64,000 bases of DNA from Dromiciops gliroides (taxonomy: Eukaryota > Chordata > Mammalia > Microbiotheria > Microbiotheriidae), in NCBI RefSeq assembly GCF_019393635.1, contig NC_057861.1, positions 545,448,711 through 545,512,710 on the forward strand, written 5' to 3'. Under the pieces are notes generated by a model. It did no database searches. It worked only from the letters and a program-made list of their open reading frames with translations, and was not told the DNA's origin. Each line of letters starts with the position of its first letter. Position 1 is the stretch's first letter. Below are positions 50,001 through 62,004 of the stretch, piece after piece. The translations under genes were made by a program, and so were the position numbers.

Positions 50001-53000
50001 CTGTTTGGGAAAAATGACACATGTTTCTCTCTGTCTTTCTGTCTGTCTGTCTCTCCTCTCATGACTAGCTTTGTGGGAAAAGTAGTTATACATAGGTCTA
50101 CAGACATTTCTGAAATTTTAACTGCCATCATACACTAGAGATTTGTAGAAGCCAGGGTCTCAGTCTAGACAGCTCCCTTGGAAAGAGCTCAGCACAAAGT
50201 TATGTATTACTAGGAGATTATGAAAATTATTTTTGATAAAATGGATGAAGAGAGAACCTAGGATCCAATATGAGGGCTCAAAGTGGGGTTGAAGATATTC
50301 ATGAATAGATTGGTACATACAATACAGTAAATTCTTATCATACAGGACTTTGTTATTACATAGAGTCATACATTAAGCAATATTGGGAAATCATGCCATG
50401 TTTCATAAATAAATAGATAAACAAATCAACAAATAAATAGATGAGAGAGAGAGAGAAACAGAGAGTGTGTATTATATGTCCCTAAACAGAAGAGCGATTG
50501 GTTGGAATTCAAGGACAGTCATCAGCTATCAGTCTTACTGTTCTATAGATCTAGGACAATGTAATCATTCATTAGTCCCTCTTTCTGAGTGGTTCAGGAG
50601 AGTTTGTGGGTCAAAGATGCTGACCCCTGAAAAGGAGAGGACAGTGATTCGATGTCAGGGGCTACAAACTCAGAGAAGCCTCACCTTTCTGGGGTATTTG
50701 TAGGGGGCAGTTGAAGTCTTTACATGCTGCTGTAGCTCTCGAATGAGCTCATCTCGGTCATAAGACTCAAACTTAGGTTTCAGTACCACAAATGCCTTCA
50801 CTACCTATAGGAAGAGCACAGGATAAGAAGAGTTTATTGCTGTTAAGCACAAAATAAAAACATACTCTTGGAAGTATTCATCACCATAATTACTATTAAT
50901 ATCCCTCCATCATCATCCCCATCAGTGCCATTATCATGATGACTTGCCATTATGATGGCCACCATCATTACCATCGCTACCACAATCGTGATCATCTCTA
51001 CCCACTGTCATTACCATGGCTATCATCATCATGACCATCACAAGTACCATGACCACCACGGCTGTCATCACCACTAATTCCATATTAACCACCAATATTA
51101 CCACCAACATTACCATCCTGATCATCAGAAGTGCCACCATTACCACGACTGTGATCACTATTATTCTTCATTGCCACCATGATTGTCCTCACCATGACTC
51201 TCTGTCAGGACCACCACCACCATCCCCCACCACAGTCTCTATCATCATAACCATCATGACTTATCATTACCCCCTCCATTAGCACCATCACTACCACCAG
51301 TAAAACTGAAACTGGAGAGTCAGGAGTAGAGGTAAACAGGATCAAATGTTCTCTCAGAGATAAACATCCCCAAGGGCAGCTTATAACTAGGACCAGTAAG
51401 GACAACACCACTACAATATATTTGTTAGGTGGTTGCCCAGTTTTTTCTTGGAGGCATCCAGTGAGAAAGAATGCAATGTGCCTGAGGCAGTCTAAACCAC
51501 TTTTTTAGATAGCTAGCTCTAATTGTTAAGGAGAATGTTCTGTAATGAAAGATAAATTTGACTCTTTTAACTCCCACATACTACCCTTAGTGCTGAAGAG
51601 CAGCAAATTTAGCTCTTTTTATAAGGTATAGCTCTTCAAATATATGAAGACTATTATATAAGGGGTACTATGGGTGAGAAATATTGAATATACTGTCAGA
51701 TAATGTTGATGTCTGGGTTAGTTTTGCTGCACTGTTTTTTCCTCTTTATTTTTAATCTTTGTTACAGGAGATATTTCCCTGGTAGGAGAAAGATGAGGGA
51801 TAAATTTAATTTTTCAATTTCTTTTTCTGAGATTGGTTTATGTAAATTCACTATTTCTTGTTCTGTTAATCTGGGCATTTTATGTTTTGTAAATATTCAT
51901 CTATTTTGTTTAAGCTGTCAGTTTTATTAGCACATAGTTGAGCAAAGTAGTTTTATCATCATTTGCTTTATGTCTTCTTCGTGAATTCTTTTTCTTTTTT
52001 TCTAATAATTTGGTTTTTCTATTTCTTTTAAAAATCAAATTAGCTAATGGTTTATTTAATTTTAAAAGTCAGCCCCTAATATTGTCATTTTTTTCTTTAA
52101 TTTTATTAACCTCTTCTTTAATACATTTGGAAAGGTAGCCAGATCCCAATCAGTGCAAACAATAAATTCTCCTGAATTGTTCGCATTATTTGAATTCACA
52201 CTACATATTTCCATTGGGTTGGAGGCAATCACTGTTTTATGAAACTTTACCTTTGAATGAATAGTGAAAATACAAATATATGTGATCATATTAGTGGAGT
52301 CATTATTCAAATTTATGGTACCTAACTAAACGATGTAAAAAACTAAAGACATCAACAAAAATAAGATGAAAAGGAAATACTTGAAGACTGTTCTTATGCC
52401 CTTCTCGCCTTTTCTGATTAGTGCTCTGTTCTATGGTCTGTCTTCCTTCATTCTGACCCTATCTACCTTTTTTGTTCTAGATCTCTGAGACCTAATACCC
52501 TTCACTAGGGCGTGGGAACATTCATGATGACTCATCATTGCAAAAGATTGCTGCAGATGGGCATTTTCTGAAATCTGACCTACTTGATTCCATGCATATA
52601 CATTGTCATCCTGGGCTCAAGCTGCCCCTTGGGATTATGCCCCCTCATGTTGGCCCTGCCCATTATGGAGTTCCCATGGGAAGGAAGTGTGTCCTTTAAT
52701 TCTTTGATCCCTTCCTCTCTGGTGCTCCTACAGGACACATTGTGAAATGGGTGCTTAATAATCAGTAAACTGCTCATGCTATAAATGAGGTGACAGCCCC
52801 AGACCAACAAAGGCATTGCTGTGGTCCACCCCTCAGGTCCTACTGTAACCTGCCTCTCACCTCTCCTTGACTGGCATCTGGGCTGCTGATCACTGCTGAC
52901 TCTACCACAGCTGGGTGTTCATTCAAGACATTCTCCACCTCTGAAGGACCAATTCGATACCTGAAGGAGGAATTGGATTTTCAGTCTACCTTCATTGAAG

Positions 53001-53553
53001 AAGAAGGGGGGTCATGTCTTCCACAGTTGCAGACACCCTTTCTCTACCCATTTTCAACTTGCCCTCTGCCTTAGAATAACCTTTTCACTGCTTAGAGTTT
53101 CCAGAAGATATGAGGGAGAAAGTTGTCTATATTGATGTGCCCCAGAGAAATGTTAGTGAGACTCTACCTGATGCTAGGTTACTGGTTGCTGTATCTTAAC
53201 TTGACAGACCCTGATGACAAAAGGAGACCTTGAGAAGTCATGTAGTCCAGTCAATTGCATATGAGGTTTCACTCTATTTTGAAGACTTTCAGAAAAAAAA
53301 CAAAACCCAAAACACCAACTTTCTAAAACTTCTGTCATTCATTCTTGTTTGTTTGTTTGTGTGTGTGTGTTTGCAGGGCAATGAGGGTTAAGTAACTTTC
53401 CCAGGGCCACACAGCTAGTAAGTGTCAAGTGCCTGAGGTTGGATTTGAACTTAGGTCCTCCTGAATCCAGGGCCGGTGCTCTATCCATTGTGTCACCTAG
53501 CTGCCCTTCTGTCATTCATTCAAGTAGTGTTTCAATAATCCTTGGTCCTTGAA

Positions 53554-53641
<88 letters not shown>

Positions 53642-56600
53642 ATCAAACTACTGAAGGTTAAACTTATTTCTGTCTTCTGTGGGGACAGTGAAAGTTCATG
53701 TCCTTTACATAACGACTCTTCAAAGAACAGTTTTGGGTTTAGGTTACCATTTGGGGCCATATTCATTCAATGATCCATAATTTACCAATCTTTCTCTTGG
53801 ATTTAGTACAATTATATAGTGTTAGAGAACTTCTGAGACAGAAGGGACGTTAAGGATCTCATAATCCAACCTCTTCTGTCACAGGTAAAGAAATTAAGGT
53901 CCCCAAAAGGGAATTGGTTGTTTTCAAGGCTACAGGTAGTTAATGACAATGTGCAATTCACCCAGTACTTTCTATTGCCTCACTTTTTCTCGGGTCTAAA
54001 TCTATCCTTTGGAAAGCTTCTCACATCTTAAAACAGTTCGAATCTAATGAATTTAATGGTTTGTCCCTTATGTTGATAACTCTTGCTCCTCTCTTTGTGG
54101 GGAGGGGTGTGAATTTGTGATTGTGTTAGTGTTCAAAGTTCTCCAGTCATGAAACTGCTTCTCCTAATGCAGATCAACAACTGTTATACAATTTGTAATT
54201 AGAAGACAAAAAGCAGCCTGAAATCTGTGATGGGGGCACTTTTGCCTTCAGCTCTCTTTGTCCCCAACCAAACTCATGTTCTTTGCTCTAAACCACTTGG
54301 TTCAATGACATTCCAAAACCCCAAATCTCCCTCCCCCCATTTGCCAGAACCAAACCTCACCCCCTTGAGTTGATGACATCATCAGCTCTCCCAATATACT
54401 GGAAATTCCCATCTTTGTCCATGATTCCAAGGTCCCCCATGCGCCAGAAGTTCCCTATGATATTGGCAGCTGTTTTCTCAGCATTGTCCTGGTGATCATA
54501 TTTTGTGGAAAGGTTAGTGTCCCAGGAGAGGCTGTACCCAAGCTTGAATGGCATAGTTTGAATGGAACTTTCCCTCCCCTCAGATCAATGGATTGGGGAA
54601 AGCCTCAGGGATTCCAACTATACTATAACACACACATGGCTATTATGGATCATTCATTCAGTTAATCCCATAGCATTTATTAAGTACCTACTATGTGCCA
54701 GGCACTAACACTGTTAAGCAATGGGATAAAAAACTAGAAAAGAAACATTATCTGTCCTCAACTAATTAATCAACTAATCAACAAGCATTTATTAAGTGTT
54801 ATGTCAGGTACTACGGATACAAAGACAAAAATGAAACAGTGCTCACTCTCAACCAATTAAGCAATCAGGAAGTATTAATTAAGCATTTACTAAGGACGAG
54901 GAACTGTGCTAAGCAATGGAAATACAATGACAAAAATCGAACAGTTTCTACCCTCAAGGAACTTATAAATACTCTGGTCATGAGTTTGTAGTGTTAATTC
55001 TCATCTCAGAGATCATGTTCTCCAAAATAAGTTTTCATTAATTATTTCCATCCATTCTCCAATTTTCAACATTCTCCTTGACCTGATACTATTTAATACT
55101 TGCTTGGTACAATCTCATTTATTTGAAAGGGCAGTGCATTATAATAAGAGGTATGCCGGAGTCAGCTCTGGCTTGAAGGAGCCAGTTGTTAAATTTTCAG
55201 TGTGAGCATTGACGTCTTGGAAGTATTGACAACTTGGAAATTGGCAAATGCTACAGATTGGTTTGGGAGATGAGAAGACTCTAAGGATCGTTGAGTTTTG
55301 ATTCCATAGAAAGGATTCTTATAGGTGCCGTGGGCAGCAGAAGCAAGTGCTAATCTTTGAGAATTTCTATTTTGTCCTAACTAAATAGTCTGCATTTCTT
55401 TCCTGAAATTTCCTGAAGGTCAGAGAAGGAGGGGTAGATTAATTACCTACTTAGGTCACCTAAGCACTAACTCTGTGGTCCAAGGGAAGCCCATTTTTCC
55501 TACCTGAGTCTGTTGGGCTCAGGAGAGCATGACATCTTCATACACTTCCCTATCCTTGTGTGAGCCCCAAAGAGACGGGGAGGGTAGAGAAAGGAAGTCT
55601 TACCACATAGCCAGAAAAGAAACCAATAGGCTTGATGGGTTTGATTCTGATGCCTATTTCTCCTAATGTGCCAGGAGGTAGGACATTACCATTCTCATCA
55701 ATAATCTGGAAAAAGAAGTCCATAAAATGAATGTGAGTGCCCCACAAAGCAAGGATACGTCCCATGCTTGCTTCACTTGCAAATGAGAGATAACATTTTA
55801 GAAAGTGACCTTAAATTGCTTTCCCATCTACATGATCAGACTGGATCAAACCTTCCAAACACTTTTCCTATTGGATTAAAAAAAAAAAAAGCTCGAGTGA
55901 TCTATAGCTATACAGATAGAGCAAAATTCACCAGATTATCCATTGTTCTATATGAGCTGCTATAGCTACTATATACTCCAGTGGTATGTAAGAAGCCATG
56001 CAAAAAAAAAAAAAGCCATTCACTGGTCCTGGATTTTCCCCTAATTTCTTTCCTTTATGCTTCTGGCATAGCTGAGATGGTTGGAAGAACTTCTTATTAA
56101 AGTTTTTGAGTACGGTTAAGAAAGAATGGAAGCTTTAAAAACAGGTCCCCTAAATCATCTGCCTTGTAGAAAACTGACCACAAGAAGGGTGTTGGACCAG
56201 TTAATCTCTTAATGCTCTATTCTAGCTTTGGGAATCTATGAAAAGAAGGGCCCCGGTGTCCAAACTGGATGCAAGGACAAAAGGGCCAACGAACCTGGAC
56301 GTCATAACTCAGTACTGCCTTTCCCATGAAGCCAGGCTTGCTTTCCTTTGAGCTGGACCTGCAAGTGACACCCTGTGAAAAGCACAGTGACATGAGACAG
56401 TGAAATACAGGAGCCATATGGGAGTCTGTTGCTACAACAGACAGCCCAGCAAAAGACTCTTTTGTAGTCCAGATTCACCTGTGAAGTGGACGAAGTGTGT
56501 CTCTTTTACCTCATTTCCAATTCCCTCCTCTTGCTTTTGGTATCCTAGCCCACTCCCCACCCTTCTTCCCTCAACTGTCCCGTGTTGTCCCATTCATTTA

Positions 56601-59600
56601 AAGTCTGGCTTTCATGTAGAGATCATAGCTGGAAATCAACACAAACAATTATCCCTGCTTAAGAATTCAAGACTGATTCAGATCAATTCAATAATCGCTG
56701 AAAGACTCAACTTAGTGAGGTAGAATGAACACTGGACTTGAAGTCAGAAAAGTCAGGTTTCAGTCCTGACTCTGCCAGTTACTAGTTGTGTGACTTAGTA
56801 CAAATCATGTTATTTCTCTGAATTTCAGGTTTCCCATGTGTAAAATGGAGGCCATAGGATAGTAGAACAAGGTGACGGAGGACAGAGCCCTGAATGTGGA
56901 GCAAGGAAGACATGAGTTCAAATCCACATCCAGACAGTTACCAGCTGTATGATCCTGGGTAAGTCATTTAACCTCTGTCTGCCTCATTTTCCTAAACTGT
57001 AAAGTGGGGATCATAATAGCACCTGCCCCCCAAGTTATTGTGAGGATTAAATGAGATATTTATAAAGTTATTTGGAAACCTTAAATGAAGCATCATCATC
57101 ATCACTAGATGAGACCCCAGAAGCTATTGAGTCCAACCCCTTCATTTGACAGATAAGGTTAATCGGTTTGCTCATGTTCATACAGGTGGTAAGTGTCAGA
57201 GGCAGAATTTGGACCCAAGTCCTCTGATTCTGAAGCCAGTGCTCTTTCTTTAATACATACTGCCCTCTCTATGTTTCTGTTGAGGGTGAAAGAAAATGAA
57301 TTTTCTACCTCATAGATAGCACCAAATGAGAGCACCTTGCATGTGTAAAGTGACTTGTAACCATAACATTCTATAAAATGTGAATTATTACTTACTCAGG
57401 GTCTATTTTGGACAAAACACTGTGCTCAAGACAGTGGTGGGGGAAGGATTAAAAAATAACAACAACCCAGGACTGGCTCTGACCACCTGGCTCTGACCAC
57501 CATGTCATGAGGTTCTCAGGCTATGTTCCATTAACCCTTGGTTCTTTTCCTTACTCTCCAGACTTCTCTATCTCCTGGCTATCAGCCTCATCCCCTTTGC
57601 TGCTTGCTGGCTCTCCTTTAAGTGTTATTTCTCTCATTAGAAGGTAAGTTCCTTAAGTATGGGCCTTGCCTTCTTGTTTGTATTTGCATCCCCATTATTT
57701 AGCATGGTTCCTGACAGATAGGCCTTGCTCCCTCCCTCCCTCATTTTCTTCCCTCCCTCCCTCCTTTTTCTCTCTTCTTTCCTTCCTTATTTCTTTCCTT
57801 CTGTCTCTCCTTCCATTACTTTTCCCCCTCTCTCCTCTCATTCTTCCTTTCTCTCCCTTCCTCCCTCTCTCTCTTCTTTCTTTCCTTCCCTTCCTCCTTC
57901 CTTCCTTCCCTCCCTCCCCTCCCTCCCTCCCTCCTTCCTTCCTTCCTTCCCTCCCTTACTTCCCTCCTTCCTTCCTTCCTCCTTCCCTCCTTCTTCCTTC
58001 CTTCATCTTCCTTCCTTCCTTCCTTCCTTCCTTCCTTCCTTCCTTCCTTCCTTCCTTCCTTCCTTCCTTCCTTCCTTCCTTCCTTCCTTCCTTTTTTCTT
58101 TGTCTGTCTCTTTGTCTCTGTCTCTGTGTCTCTTTCTTTTTTTCTCTCTGTCTCTGTCTCTCACACACACACACTCACATGCGCACACACAGTTCAAAGT
58201 TTAGTAGTCTTGTAAGGAAAATAAGATGGGAGCAGAAGTAATCAGAAGAAGGTAGAGTGTGAAAATGCATGAGAAATACAAAGCACCATAGGAGTTCAGA
58301 GGGAGAAGAGTAATCTTTGGTTGAGAGAAATCGACCAGGATAGATCAGGGCAAACTTTATTGAGGAGGTGTGGGGATGGAGTGCTTGCTAATGCTGCTAC
58401 GTTAACTTTGTCACATGGTCATGGGCCCTACTCATGTTTCCCACAGTCCTTTCTGCCCTTGCCAGTCTATAGGTCAACCTGTAGCTCCTCTTTAGAGGTC
58501 TTTAGACAACCAGTCAAATGGGAGGTTATTAGCCAGTGCAGTCCAGAGACAGAAAGGGGGGAAAATAATTACATGGAAGATAAGAAAATCAAGGCGGTAA
58601 CTAACTGATCTATGAGAGTAAGAAGGTGTCACCTGCCAACCAACTTAACAAGAGCCTCATTCTCTCCTATTCTGAGGCTGACTGTTGGCAGTAGATTAAA
58701 ATAGAGTGAGCCCTTGGGGGCAGCTAGGTGGCGCAGTGGATAAAGCACCGGCCCTGGATTCAGGAGGACCTGAGTTCAAATCCGCCCTCAGACACTTGAC
58801 ACTAGCTGTGTGACCCTGGGCAAGTCACTTAACCCTCATTGCCCAACAAAAACAAAACAAAACAAAACAAAACAAAATAGAGTGAGCCCAGGCTAGTGTT
58901 CCTTTATTGGCCTTTGACTGTAAAGTCAGTTTTGTTAGGAGGGATAGCAATGGAGCCAGGTTAAAGGTCGGGGGAATCCAGTTACCTGAGTGGCTTTCTC
59001 TACACATCTGTTTGTATCTTTCTGCTGTGTCCATCCCTAGAAAAGGTCTTGTGCATTGGGCTAGACTCTGAGTTGCTTGAAACCTTAGGCATACCTCAAA
59101 GGGTTGCACATTGATGACACTATGCCACAAAGCCATTGACAGCTAAGTACTTCCCTCTTTTCTTCTCTCTTGTCAGTCTTTAGGATCTAGCAGTGGATAG
59201 AGAGAAGCAGAAAAGGTGGCAGGCAGGGGAGGAAGAAGCTAGGCTAAGGTGTCATTAGGGCAGGGAAAAAAGAAAAAAATGGTGGAAAATGTCTCTATCT
59301 CAATCCCACCCTGACAGGCACCTGGCCTTTAAGCGAACTGCCTGCTTCAGTTCAAAGATGTTCTTTGGGCAGGAATATCTGATGATTTAGGACTTCAGAA
59401 AATGCAAGTACATGCATGTTTGTTTTCCCTTCTAGAAGTTCTGGAAACAAATTTTAAAAACTACTCTTGATTCATGCTGCCTACAGATAAAGGTGAGAGC
59501 ACATACAGTTTCTGTCTGGCCGTAGATTTCCTTGATATTTAGCCCAGTTTGCATCTTCCACTTGTGCAAGGTTTCAGGGAGGAGGGTCTCTCCAGAGCTG

Positions 59601-61470
59601 ATGCAGGAGCGAAGGCTTGGGAACTTGTAACTGGACAGAAAAGGAAAACAAACAATTGTCTTGAGTCCTGTGGGAAACACTTTTAGGGTATGAAATTGTC
59701 CTGAACCCCCAAACATCCATAAGGAACAAGTTTCTGTCCCAGGAGGTATGCTGGGAGTGGACAGGGTATAGGGCTTATAAGATTCCTTAGTCAAGATTGT
59801 GTTGGTGGCAGTGGGGACCAGAGATAGTAGACCAGTGAGAAATCTGGTCATTGCAGTTGCTTGTGGTTTTTACTACATTGTGCCTGAGGTCTTTTTGGGC
59901 CCATATGGGTAGCATTTGAGAATGACAGTTCTATTCTCTGTCTTTGATGCTCAGCATTCTACTGGATTATAAAAGGAACCCTGGACAAGGAGTTAGAGTA
60001 CTTGAACTTCATTTCTAGTGCTATCTACTCACTGTGGGGCTCTGGGAAAACCATTAAAACCTCTTCAACCTTCAGTTCCTTTATCTCTCATAAGGAGTAA
60101 GGAAGCTGAGGCAAGGGGCACCAGGAGTCTGGAGAACCTTGCATAGGTGGTGCAGACATTATTTGTATGCCAGGGGTAGTCGTGAGGAAGCTTGGGGAGG
60201 GGAAACATCTAAAAAAATAGCTTGTATTGGACAACTCCTCGTTGTTTCTGTACCTTTTCTTCCTATCTGTCCCTTATCCCGAGGCTTCTTATGCCTTCAT
60301 ACTCCCCCCCCCCTTACCCCCGCCAGAATCCCAGGGTGGTACAATGGAGACAGTCGAGGGTCTGGTTAAAATTCCACCTTTTATGTTTACTACCTGTGTG
60401 ACCTTGGAAGTATCATATGACCTCCTTGGACCTCAGTTTCCCCACTTATAAAATGAGAGGGTTGGATTAGATGACTATTGAGGTCCATTCTACCTCTTTA
60501 ACTTTCCTGCCTTCCTAAGGTAGGATTCCTATGTTTCTGCCCTTCCATCAAAACTTTCTTGTAACATGCCTCATTCTCACAGGGCTGTGTTCTTTCTAAT
60601 TCACCTCGAGGTGTTAATAACCAGAAATAACTTGAGCTGTAACTCTGACCTGGTGGCATTTGCAATTTAATAATAATAGTTAGCATTTACATAGCACTTG
60701 TGGTTTGCAAAGCCCTTTACAAATATTATCTCCTTTGGTCCTTCCAGTAACCCTGGGAGATAGGTGCTATTATTAACTACCCCCCCAATTTATTAAATTG
60801 GGGAAACTGAGGCTGAGAGAATAAGTGACTTATTCAGGGTCACATAAGTTGTAAGTATCTGAGGTCTTCCTGCCTTCAAGTCCAGTACTCTATCCATTGT
60901 ACCAAATAACCATAGCCTTCCTTGCTTAAAGGAAAAGTAGCTGACCAGTGGCAGCGTTTTAGGTTGCTGGGTGGGCTAGTGAAGGAAATTCTTAGTAGTG
61001 GGAGAGTGATTGGGAGCCCTTCACATCCGAGTAGCTAACCAGTGAGAAGCCAAGGGCTTCAGTTCAAACCCCAGTTCTTCTGCTTAAGTATAACAGCGAT
61101 TTAAAGTCATTTCATCTCTTTTAGCTTCATTTTACTTACCTATAAAATGTGGGGATTGGATGAGATAAGACTTCCAAAGTCCCTTCTAACTCTAAATCTA
61201 TGATCCACTGAAAATGATGATGATGATAAACATTTGTATAGGACTTTAAGGTTGGCAAAGTACTTCGCAAATATTATCTCATTCGATACCCAGAACAACT
61301 CTGTGAATTAGTTGCTGTTTTTGTCTCCATTTTACAGATGAAGAAACTGAGACTGAGAGAGTTTAAATGATCTGTGCAAGGTCACACAGATAGTAAGGAT
61401 TCAGGCCTTCCTGACTTCAGGTCTAGTGCTCTATTTCCTGTTGCCTCCTGATAGATACTAGGGTGTGTAT

Positions 61471-61513
<43 letters not shown>

Positions 61514-61803
61514 CCTACTCCTCCCACTAGCAGCCACTTTAACCCAGGATAAAGTCCCATTTTGGAAACAGTTGCTGCATTTGCTTCATCTGCATACCAA
61601 CTACAGTGCTGGGTCTTAGCAACAAACCTCATTCCAGGAAAGATGCTCTTGTCTGAGGATGGGCAAGGCTAATGACCTAGGAGGAACTTTGCCAACCTGG
61701 AGACAATGAATGATGCTACCTACCTGGTGAGATCTTGTTTTAGCAGGATCCGGTATAACATAGGAGGCGCCAGCATGACATTGATGGGATATTTGGACAG
61801 AGT
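49884..61803 (-). CDS. ACSM-family acyl-CoA synthetase, gene B (last eight coding exons)
   Basis: This is the C-terminal half, about 282 residues, of a second medium-chain acyl-CoA synthetase, expected in the mitochondrial matrix. Eight exons join without phase conflict: 61724-61803, 59507-59630, 56295-56372, 55604-55705, 54361-54488, 52861-52960, 50685-50804 and 49884-50000. Visible motifs are IYGQTETG (adenylation core), [27 protein letters not shown] (hinge and C-terminal domain) and [10 protein letters not shown] with the catalytic Lys region. The frame ends at a stop at 49884-49886. The N-terminal half with the P-loop lies beyond 64000. All splice sites are GT/AG and no disabling change is seen, so the gene looks functional as far as visible. 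It lies upstream of gene A in the same orientation, which fits a tandem cluster. The paralogue is not resolved. Confidence 0.94.
50685..50804 (-). CDS. ACSM gene B exon: [20 protein letters not shown]
   Basis: The acceptor TTCCTATAG opens [10 protein letters not shown]. The exon ends [10 protein letters not shown] before the donor GTGAGG. It is 120 bp, 40 codons, phase 0. Confidence 0.94.
50878..51300 (+). repeat. CAT/CAC-rich low-complexity tract in a gene B intron
   Basis: About 420 bp made of ATCACCAT-like and ACCACCATT-like imperfect triplets, C/A/T on the plus strand. It lies between coding exons at 50804 and 52861. Confidence 0.85.
51740..52135 (-). mobile_element. L1 ORF2 fragment in a gene B intron
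   Basis: AT-rich text parallel to 25010-25330 (TTGTAAATATTCATCTATTT, AGTCAGCCCCTAATATTG). It is the same ORF2 region as in the 25 kb L1, decayed. Confidence 0.65.
52861..52960 (-). CDS. ACSM gene B exon: [20 protein letters not shown]
   Basis: The acceptor CTCCTTCAG is followed by one base completing Gly, then [20 protein letters not shown]. The exon ends SPDASQGE before the donor GTGAGA. It is 100 bp. GYRIGPxEVE is the C-terminal domain hinge signature of the family. Confidence 0.94.
53345..53505 (-). mobile_element. WSINE-type short tRNA SINE with exact 16 bp duplication
   Basis: CTTCTGTCATTCATTC at 53329-53344 and 53506-53521, in a gene B intron. Confidence 0.93.
53557..53638 (+). repeat. 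(GT)n(GA)n compound microsatellite
   Basis: About 16 GT units directly followed by about 25 GA units, in a gene B intron. Confidence 0.95.
54361..54488 (-). CDS. ACSM gene B exon with the GD and GRADD motifs
   Basis: The acceptor ATCACCAG opens [20 protein letters not shown]. The exon continues to [10 protein letters not shown] and ends two bases into a Gly codon at the donor GTGAGG. It is 128 bp. Arg stands where the human ACSM2 sequence I recall has the second Ser of NSSG. Confidence 0.94.
54655..54970 (+). repeat. Three tandem copies of an old interspersed repeat monomer
   Basis: The text CATTTATTAAGT...TGTGCCAGGCACT...CAAGGAACTT recurs three times, starting near 54670, 54785 and 54865. 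Each copy is about 100 bp. The same monomer appears singly near 17770, 36720, 40520, 41860 and 42330. The family is not named here. Confidence 0.55.
55604..55705 (-). CDS. ACSM gene B exon: [20 protein letters not shown]
   Basis: The acceptor CTTTTTCCAG precedes [12 protein letters not shown]. The exon ends GFFSGYV before the donor GTAAGA. It is 102 bp, phase 0 at both ends. [10 protein letters not shown] matches the ACSM2-type sequence closely. Confidence 0.94.
56295..56372 (-). CDS. ACSM gene B exon: [19 protein letters not shown]
   Basis: The acceptor TTTTCACAG opens Gly-Val-Thr-Cys, completing the motif [14 protein letters not shown] and LSYDVQ match the family, and the donor is GTTCGT. 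It is 78 bp, phase 0 at both ends. Confidence 0.91.
56715..57100 (+). mobile_element. Two adjacent MIR SINE relics
   Basis: First head at 56715 (GACTTGAAGTCAGAAAAGTC), second at about 56865 (ACATGAGTTCAAATCCACAT) with a 3' part (GATCATAATAGCACCTGCCC). Confidence 0.65.
57105..57270 (-). mobile_element. MIR/THER-type SINE relic
   Basis: GTCCAACCCCTTCATTTGAC and TTTGGACCCAAGTCCTCTGA. Confidence 0.55.
57580..57718 (+). mobile_element. L2 LINE 3' tail in a gene B intron
   Basis: AAGGTAAGTTCCTTAAGTAT then TTGCATCCCCATTATTTAGC. Short and diverged. Confidence 0.4.
57690..58190 (+). repeat. Long polypyrimidine tract with (TTCC)n core
   Basis: About 500 bp almost purely C and T on the plus strand, with a clean (TTCC)n core at about 58013-58092 and a (CA)n end at 58162-58190. 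It lies in the gene B intron between 56373 and 59506. The long Ser/Leu/Pro frames across it are not genes. Confidence 0.95.
58714..58873 (+). mobile_element. WSINE-type short tRNA SINE with exact 16 bp duplication
   Basis: AAAATAGAGTGAGCCC at 58698-58713 and 58874-58889, in a gene B intron. The tail is a clean (AAAAC)n run. Confidence 0.94.
59507..59630 (-). CDS. ACSM gene B exon with the GQTET adenylation motif
   Basis: The acceptor TTCTGTCCAG is followed by codons for [20 protein letters not shown]. The exon ends [11 protein letters not shown] before the donor GTATGT. It is 124 bp. The motif YGQTE is the conserved adenylate-forming core signature. Confidence 0.94.
60665..60905 (-). mobile_element. 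MIR-type SINE
   Basis: GTTAGCATTTACATAGCACT, GGGGAAACTGAGGCTGAGAG and TCCAGTACTCTATCCATTGT. Confidence 0.65.
61215..61440 (-). mobile_element. MIR-type SINE
   Basis: AAATATTATCTCATTCGATA, CATTTTACAGATGAAGAAAC and GACTTCAGGTCTAGTGCTCT. Confidence 0.65.
61467..61511 (+). repeat. (CA)n microsatellite
   Basis: About 22 CA units in a gene B intron. Confidence 0.95.
61724..61803 (-). CDS. ACSM gene B exon: [10 protein letters not shown]...QDLT
   Basis: The acceptor AATTCACCAG leads into [20 protein letters not shown]. The donor is GTAGGT, after two bases of a Ser codon. It is 80 bp, the most upstream gene B exon in the window. Confidence 0.91.
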
Positions 61804-62004
61804 CTGGTGAATTAGAATAGGGAGATGGCTTAGATGTTCACCCTTGAGTCAATTACCAAACTAACATCAGATCTTTGAACTGATGCATTTTGATATCACA
61901 GGCACAGATAGCAAGTCCCTCAACAATACCCATCTTCTAATATGGAGCTCGAGAGGTGGCGTGACATTTCTTTTAATTGCCGTTGCAGCTCCAATGCCAA
62001 GTCC

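Noticed and set aside
50934-51411. Met/Val and Ile/Thr rich frames
   Set aside because: Artefacts of the CAT-rich tract.
57666-58241. Frame of 191 codons rich in Ser, Leu, Pro and Phe
   Set aside because: It is the polypyrimidine tract read in frame, with no domain or codon signal.
58825-59136. 103-codon frame with a Phe/Cys-rich end
   Set aside because: The end is the SINE tail read in reverse and the rest is intron with no similarity.
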